This document shows positions 57,541 through 64,000 of a stretch of DNA of 64,000 bases, piece by piece. Source of the stretch: Crotophaga sulcirostris (lineage: Eukaryota > Chordata > Aves > Cuculiformes > Crotophagidae); the NCBI GenBank assembly GCA_013397455.1, contig VYZB01000346.1, positions 749,633-813,632 of the forward strand, given 5' to 3'. Numbering within the stretch: the first letter of the stretch is position 1; every line of letters begins with the position of its first letter. The position numbers and the translations under genes were made by a program. The notes under the pieces are model-generated. The model ran no database searches and was not told the origin of the DNA. It saw only the letters and a program-made list of their open reading frames with translations.

Positions 57541-58591
57541 CCACCTGGAAGCCTTTGTCCTTCCTCACCTCTGAGTGAGGAGAGCTGTGTGCTGGGGGCC
57601 CTGGGCTGACGAGGAGGCAAACATGAGGCTCAACACTCAGTCTGCAACCTACAAGTCAGGGAGCTGGGTTTGTGTCTGTAACTTGCATTCCCACTTTCCC
57701 ATAGGCTCCCTGCAAGGAAGGCAGAGAAATCCCAACTCCAGCACATCCCCCCTGCCACACTGCTGCTGGCTCCAAGGAGCTGGAGGGGCATGGGGATGCA
57801 TAACCCCATCATCCCACTGCACAGCGAGCCACGAGCAGTGTGTATTTGCACAAACATGAAGTGCTGCTGGCAGCTTGGCCACTACCAGACCAACCTCGCA
57901 AGGATCAAGCAGTTCAACAAGGGGTTGATGGATTGATTTTTGACAGAAACGTCTCCCAGCTGATAAGAAACAGCCTGGAGTTTTACAGACCCACAGCCCT
58001 GTTCCTTCACAGGACTGCCAGTGCCTGGTGTTTTGTCCCTGGGCTCTGCATACACTGCAGCAGCCAGAACGCTGTCATGGACATGCTGGAGGGGCTTCTG
58101 AAGAACGGTGGAAACCATCCAGCTACCAAAATCCCTGATTCCTGCTCCTAAACTGCTGCTGTAGCTTCTCAGTAGGTCTCACATACTGTGGCTGGTATCC
58201 CCAGCACAGCTGTTCAACCCCTAGACCTTGATCACATCAAGCGCTGCCTTTCTGCTTGGTCCATCTGACCCTGACCTACAGAGGGGCTTTTCTGCTTCCA
58301 ATGATGAGAGAAGGGAAAATTACATCACATCACCATAACAGGCTTGTGACGTTGTCCTTTACAGCAATTTCACACCAGTTCTACCCTACACCTGCAGCAA
58401 ACTGTCAAAAATCAGCAATTACACAAGCGCACTCACCTCTGCCATCAGAGCTGCGAACAGTAATCGTCTCCCTTAAGACAGAGTTTAGGCACAGGGCTGG
58501 GAACAGCACACAGGGGCCCACCATGGCATCCCACCTCCTTCCTGGGAAATTCCTGAATGCATGGGTGTACTGCACACTCCCTGGCATCCAG

Positions 58592-58633
58592 GAGAGGGTG
58601 ACAACCAGGAGAAGGTGACAACCAGCAGATGGT
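58592..58633 (+). repeat. 18-bp tandem repeat, about 2.3 units
   Basis: 'gagagggtgacaaccagg', 'agaaggtgacaaccagca' and a partial 'gatggtcac' follow one another. Confidence 0.8.
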
Positions 58634-58899
58634 CACACAGAGCACTGCGCCCTCCTGGATCTTGCTGTGAGCAGCCACTCCCAGTTACAAGGCTTACTTT
58701 GTATGGGGCCAGTGGCAAGGAATGGCAATACTTGGAAAGGGCAGTACTCAGCACCTCCTCACCCAGAGGTGTGAAGCCAGCCTGCCTTCAGCTTCTCCCA
58801 ACCTTCCCGCAGAGCCCATCGGTGTTCCCTCACTGAGCTCTGCTTAAAACACCAGCCCACAACCCCTGCTGCACTACCAAATAGAAGTACATTCAAATA

Positions 58900-59110
58900 A
58901 ATCACCTCAAACTTAAAAGATGCCATTAGCTATTAGCAAACACTGCAGGCCTGTGGGTGAGGGTAATTCGATATGATATGCTTGGGCATGCAAGGTAATA
59001 GGTTTCAGCTGAATTCCATGTGATACAATCTCTTCAATGGGAGGTTAAATGAAGCCGAGACAGAGACCAGATGGATTTATCTGGGTAGTGTTGATTATTT
59101 TTTCCTTGGT
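58900..59110. other. AT-rich block, candidate conserved non-coding element
   Basis: It contains 'gccattagctattagcaaac', 'gggtaattcgatatgatatg' and 'gatttatctgggtag', with 'gttgattattttttcc' at the end. CpG-poor and repeat-free; possible regulatory DNA near the minus-strand neighbour. Confidence 0.25.
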
Positions 59111-62100
59111 GTGCTTAAGGTGAAGTGAAGGTAAGGAAGGCAGAAATAATCAGAGACAAAGACACAAGCTCAGCTGTATGTGATGGGGCAGGGCTAGCGG
59201 GAGGCTCCGGTCCTCATCCTGCTGGAGCAAACCAAGCAATGGGAAGGATGCTCAGAAGGCTGCGCTCATGGGAACAGTCAGACAGAAAGAAATACTTTAT
59301 CAACTTCACCTTGCAGGGGAACAACCAGAGGGCACAGCGAGACAAGGGGAGCCCAGCTGAGCAGAGACGAGGGGCAGATGCAGACACCTCACTTCTGAGA
59401 TTTCTACAGGACTTGGGAGCCCAAACACCATCTCTCCTCCACCCAGGACCTCTGCAGCGCACAAAGGGACTGAATCGGTCCCAGGCCCAGCCACAGCAAT
59501 GCGCTGCCTCTCTGTGAGCACTGTAACCTGCAGAAAGGCTGAGATGTTTTTCCCATTGCCTTCTGAATTGCACAAGAGTTGCTGAAATGTGACCTGAAAC
59601 TGCATGTCCTTGGGTCAGTCCTGGAGCAGCACTGCCTACCCAATCCATACGGCCTGAGGAGGAGCATCCCAGCACACAGCCCATATGGGGGAAATGGTCC
59701 TCTAGCAACTGGTGAGATGGGGAGCCTGGTCTACAGCCACAAAATCTGGACAGCCCATCCCACATGAACAGTCTTTGTTGCCCAGAGTGCCCCGTCCACT
59801 ACAGCACTTGCATGGAGCTCTCTCAGAGCATGTCTGTTAGGAGGTTAAAACAAAACATCTTCAGGAAAAAAGCAGCTTAGGACATAAAAAAAAAAATCAT
59901 AACGACTTTCTACCCAGATTTCATCTTCCCAGAATTTAAGCTGGTCATGTGAAACTTGAGTCAAAACACACTTGTTCCTCAATTTACTAAAATCATCATT
60001 TAGAGATGCTGAAAAACAGACTATCAATGCTTGGATTTTTTTTTTGAAAACACCAACCATCATCATCATAAACAAGAAATTTCCCACAGGAGGCTTTTTC
60101 CTTACAACGTAGCTATGCATAGCTCTTTGCTGTTAAAAAAACCCCAAACTTGTCTTAAAGCTCTCAGACATTAGTCAGAAGCTCAGTGTAGACGGGAACC
60201 AGCTCTAAAGGTTAGTTGATAAGGTCTCAATTGAAGTCTATGTTATTTATTTGGACTAAGACCAGGGTCGTTTTTCTGTAACCCTCTATGACCCAGGCAT
60301 TCACCACATCCCCGAAGAGTGTACAGCTCTGGCAGTGAGGAACACAACCATTTCCATCCCACGACAGCTGAACAGAGGACAGCAGGCTGCTGACAGGACA
60401 GGCAAGCTGTTTTTAATTGAAGTGGCAGTGCCCCAAAACGCCCTTTTTAACACTAGATGCTGGCGCCAGTTCTCCCATTTTTGTGAAAGGGGAAATGATA
60501 GTACAAGTTAAACACAGCTGCATCTACAGACAGAACATTTCCTGGCCCTGGGGGCTGCAGGGCTCCAGCAGGCCGAGGAGGAAGATGCGAGGCCGAGCAC
60601 TGGGCCGGGAGCCTCCTCCACCCCAGCACTTTGCAGGAGGGAATGATGCTCTGGCACTCAGGCAAACCTGCTTCCAGCACTTCCTCTCACAGACTTCCAA
60701 AGCCAGAACGAAACTCCTCAATTCAGAGCCGAGTCCTAAAGTAAACCAGCTTATTCTGGAAAACAAAAGCAATTCTCTACAAAGAGAGAGGTGGCACATG
60801 GCTGATCCTTATTGTACATCACCAAACAACAGTGTGTTCATCAAAGAATTTTAATTGTCAAAGCTGATCACACTCCTTCCTCTCTTACAATTCAAGAGCA
60901 GATGCGAGACTGGACAAGGGCTGTTATGGAAAAAAGTAGATGACAATAAATAAAGTTTAATTTAAACTCCTTGAAACGTAGTGGTGCTGGGCAAACACCA
61001 GCACAGGATTTATGTGGCCGCATCTGGCAGAGAGGTGTTAATGGCTCCTGTGCAGCACCTTCATTCCTGGGAGTGCAACATGCCTGCTGCCGGTGTGCAG
61101 AGGGGAGCACAACCACTGCGTGTGCCTGTGGTACGGAATTAATGCCGCTGCTCCAGCGGGGGCTGACAGAAAAATGAGGCTCCCAATGGGAGAGGAACTT
61201 CTAACAAAAAGAAATCTCAGCGGTGGGCTGGAGACGGAGATACAGCCAGATCAGATAGGAGAACAGTAAACACCTCTGCTCAGAGCTGGGCAAACCTAAC
61301 GCTGCTCGTTTCAGTGAGTGGGATCAGTACACACATACCCCGGCAACACGAAAGGCAGAAACTGTCTGTGGCTCAGAACAAGCTCATCTCTCCTCTGCAA
61401 ACAGCTAGGATTCTCATGTGCCTGCTAGCCTCAGGATGCTTTTTTCCCTGGAGAATCCCGATGCAGCGAGATGCCTGATGCCATTCCCCTTGCCTCTCAC
61501 ATGCCAGCACGTACCATTCCTTTTAAGTAGACACAAGCAAGGAGTGAGCACAGAGCAAGCTGCAGTGGTGGACAATAACGGTACACAAAGACCAAACCGG
61601 GCTGCTGTGGGCCAGGCACATCCCTCCCAGTGCCTTTGTCTGCTCTCCCCAGTGCTGTGCTGCACAGGGCAGCAGAGCAGAGGTGGCAGAGAGCTGGCAC
61701 CTCCTGCACACTGGCCTGGCTTCCAGCACAGTCCTGCCTTGTGACCAGAGGCCAGCAACACTGTACCAGAGAGCACCCATCACACTCTCTCCCAGAGCCA
61801 GGAAAAGGAGCTGGGAGCTCAAGTTCCCAACCCTTGCTGTCACCAGAAGTGGTTAAGCAGGTCCTCTGGTGTTTGACCAGCACTGTCTGGAACACAGCAC
61901 AGGACACAGACACAGCATGCAGCCCAGACCTGCAAATCAGGTCTTTCCTTGCCACCATCATCTCCTTACAGACAACAGTTATTGCTGTCCAGACAGATCT
62001 GAACAGTCTGCTGACAGGAAAGGGTATCAGCAAAAGAAGCCTCTGAGACTGACAGGTCCCTCTCCAAGCCCTGTAGATGTTTCTGAGCCTCTCGATTACT

Positions 62101-64000
62101 ACAGTAACCTCAGGGAGAAAAGATGGCTTCAGAAAAGAGCTCCAGCCAAAACGACAGTGCACAAGTGCCTCTGCTACACTCTTCTATCAACCTGGCCAAT
62201 GCTGTGCTGTCCTACACCCTCGCACACTCACTGTCTGCTGCTGCTGGAAGCCTCTCCTGGTAAGTAAACTGGCTCAGAAGGGAACAATGCTCTCATTCCT
62301 CCTCCCAAAACTATGCACCAAAAAAAAAAAAAAGGAGGGGAATAAATATCTCTCCCACACAAATATCACTTTGAAAGCAGAGACAGGTAACAAACCAGTA
62401 ATTGAGCAGCAGAACTGCGAGACAGACACAAAGACAGGTGGTGACAGCACTCGCATTTTTTGGACAGGTTTCTAATTACTGAGCACACTTGAGCGCTTGC
62501 TACAGAACCTGTGTGCGCTGGCAGGCAGAGGCACATTAGCAGTCATGCCAGCCAGCACGTCCAAAAGGAGGTGACAGCTCTATAAAGAGTCATTACCTGA
62601 GAAAAGTGAGCACTCAGCTGGTGCTTGGAGCAGTTGGGTCTGGCTCGAGTGGGAAGCAAGGAGCACAGCAGAGCATCTTTGGGGGGAACAGCCAAGTGCC
62701 TGCGGAGGGAGCGGCATCTCTGCCAGAGCTGCTGCACAAAGCCAGGATGAGTTTGCCACTGCACAGAAAACTATCTAGGATTTTACAATAGTTCAGTCAG
62801 TAAGTGAATAACCCACATAGCATGGCAGCAGCACAGCATGACAGTTTCAAGCTAAGCAGCTCGGGCCAGTGCCAGTCAATAACTGGATTTTCTTTTCCAC
62901 ATGGATAGGGAGGAGTCAAGTCCTTGACCTCCAGCACAGCTGGAAGACATCACCTGGAGCACTTCACAGTCAACAATCCCAGTTTAGATAAAGGGGCATC
63001 TTGGTCCCATCAGATCCAAACCAGGACCACTAATACAAAGAGAGGATAAAGCTCATGCCCCTGAGCTGAGCTGCACAGGTTAGAGCATCTCTGGAGTCTG
63101 ATGGCCTGGCCAGCTCGCCTGCAGCTTGCTCCTGGCAGCAAACAGGCACACAAAGGCTTTGCTCAAGGCAGCTGAGCAGGCACTGGGAGAACAGGCTGGC
63201 CTGAGCTGCAGGGCAGCAAGGCAGAGGGATGGGCACAAGGCTTGTTTCTGACGGCGAGCTGGCAAGAAACACTGCGAGGAAGCTGCCGCAGGGATGGCAG
63301 CACGAGACTGCAAATACACACAAGAGCAGAGAAAGCAGCTATTCCTAAACCCTTTTAAAAGGAAGCACTTGATACCATTGTTTTAATTGCTGACTTAAGT
63401 ATAGAGAGATTTCTACAGTCATTTTGCAAGAATTTTTAAGTCATCTGTAAAATGTCTGATAGTACAGACTAAGGTTAACCATGCAGACCTGTTTGCTTGT
63501 CTCAGAAACTGGAACAGCCACTAAAACTGTTCGGACAGTGGCAGACACTGGCAGATTCAACCATGTACCAGAAAGCTGCAGATAATAGCATCAGGTCATG
63601 CAAAGTCTGTGCTGACCTCCACCCTGCTCTGCAGGCACACACTGCACAGGCTGCCTGGGGACCCAGGCTGCTACAGAGCTGGGGGACCAAGGCACAGCCA
63701 GAGGAGGAGGGCGTGGAACGAGCTGAGCTACCAGATTTCCTGGCTGGGGAGCTGGGCTGCTCTGGGGATCCTCCAGGTCTTCAGACAAAGCCTCCCTGCA
63801 AAGCAACCCTCTCCAAAACTGGTAATATCAATGATAACTGAGGAGTTCAGTAATTGAACTTCTTGATAATACCAAAAACAGCAAGGCTAGGAGAGGGAAG
63901 AATGTGAGAGAGTTCAGTTCTCCCCTCCTTCATCATCACAATATGGGAGGGAAAAGTAGGAAAATAAAAGGGAAAAGCAGAGGGGAAAAACAGAGAAGTC

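Larger units (their letters stand above)
53240..64000 (-). other. Intergenic or minus-strand gene, no exon recognised
   Basis: No exon of any known protein could be identified in either strand over 10.7 kb. The + strand here is A/C-rich, unlike the G/T-rich DAB2IP introns, as expected if transcription runs on the minus strand. In mammals the neighbour convergent with DAB2IP is TTLL11, so this may be TTLL11 3' sequence or intron; none of its tubulin-ligase motifs is visible. Contents listed separately: one CR1, one MIR, a small tandem repeat and AT-rich blocks. Open frames such as 61497-62162 (minus) and 59214-59765 (minus) look like chance. Confidence 0.5.

Noticed and set aside
59214..59765. 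183-residue minus-strand open frame
   Set aside because: Same reasons; overlapping frames are open on both strands and the composition is biased.
61497..62162. 221-residue minus-strand open frame, considered as a possible TTLL11 exon
   Set aside because: It has no tubulin-ligase motifs, it starts and ends without matching splice borders, and several other frames are open over the same GC-rich stretch.
1..64000. Search for CRISPR arrays, operons, riboswitches, phage or plasmid modules and tRNA/rRNA genes
   Set aside because: None seen. Tandem repeats found are short minisatellites, and the gene structure is that of a vertebrate.

Overview
This is vertebrate nuclear DNA, almost certainly from a bird. 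Long introns with GT...AG borders separate short, strongly conserved exons, and the repeats are mainly CR1 LINEs. Eighteen 5'-truncated CR1 copies in both orientations were found by eye. There are no operons, phage or plasmid features. The one protein-coding gene I can identify is DAB2IP (AIP1; a SynGAP-family RasGAP) on the + strand. It enters the window already in progress. Thirteen exons (7343-48029) carry the end of the PH domain, the C2 domain, the whole RasGAP domain, the NPxY/14-3-3/proline-rich region and the C-terminal coiled coil to the stop codon. From the Met codon at 7353 the exons join into one open frame of 1,063 residues, all with GT/AG borders and matching phases. The arginine finger falls at residue 289 and the 14-3-3 serine at residue 604, the numbers I remember from the literature on the 1,065-residue human isoform.

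Layout. Bases 1-7342 are upstream or intronic sequence. They start with the CpG-rich tail of what may be a promoter island and hold four CR1 copies, a 16-bp minisatellite and a possible MIR relic. Bases 7343-48029 are the DAB2IP exons and introns; the longest intron is 10.4 kb between the C2 exon and the first RasGAP exon. Bases 48030 to about 53235 read as a single long 3' UTR with several possible poly(A) signals, a (TG)14 tract and a Pumilio-type site. From about 53.3 kb to the end I find no exon. The base-composition skew there reverses, from G/T-rich to A/C-rich on the + strand. This suggests transcription from the minus strand and would fit a convergent neighbour; in mammals that neighbour is TTLL11. 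This last stretch also holds a young CR1 copy and an ancient MIR SINE.

Function. DAB2IP is a cytoplasmic and membrane-associated scaffold and Ras GTPase-activating protein. The PH and C2 modules bring it to membranes, the GAP domain switches off Ras, and the C-terminal half binds DAB2, 14-3-3, SH3 and kinase partners. Besides the gene, the points most worth checking are a triple in-frame splice acceptor that may explain a bird-mammal difference (YQQ), the strand-skew flip, a CR1 close against an exon acceptor, and several AT-rich blocks that look like conserved non-coding elements. I saw no evidence for a wholly new biological system.
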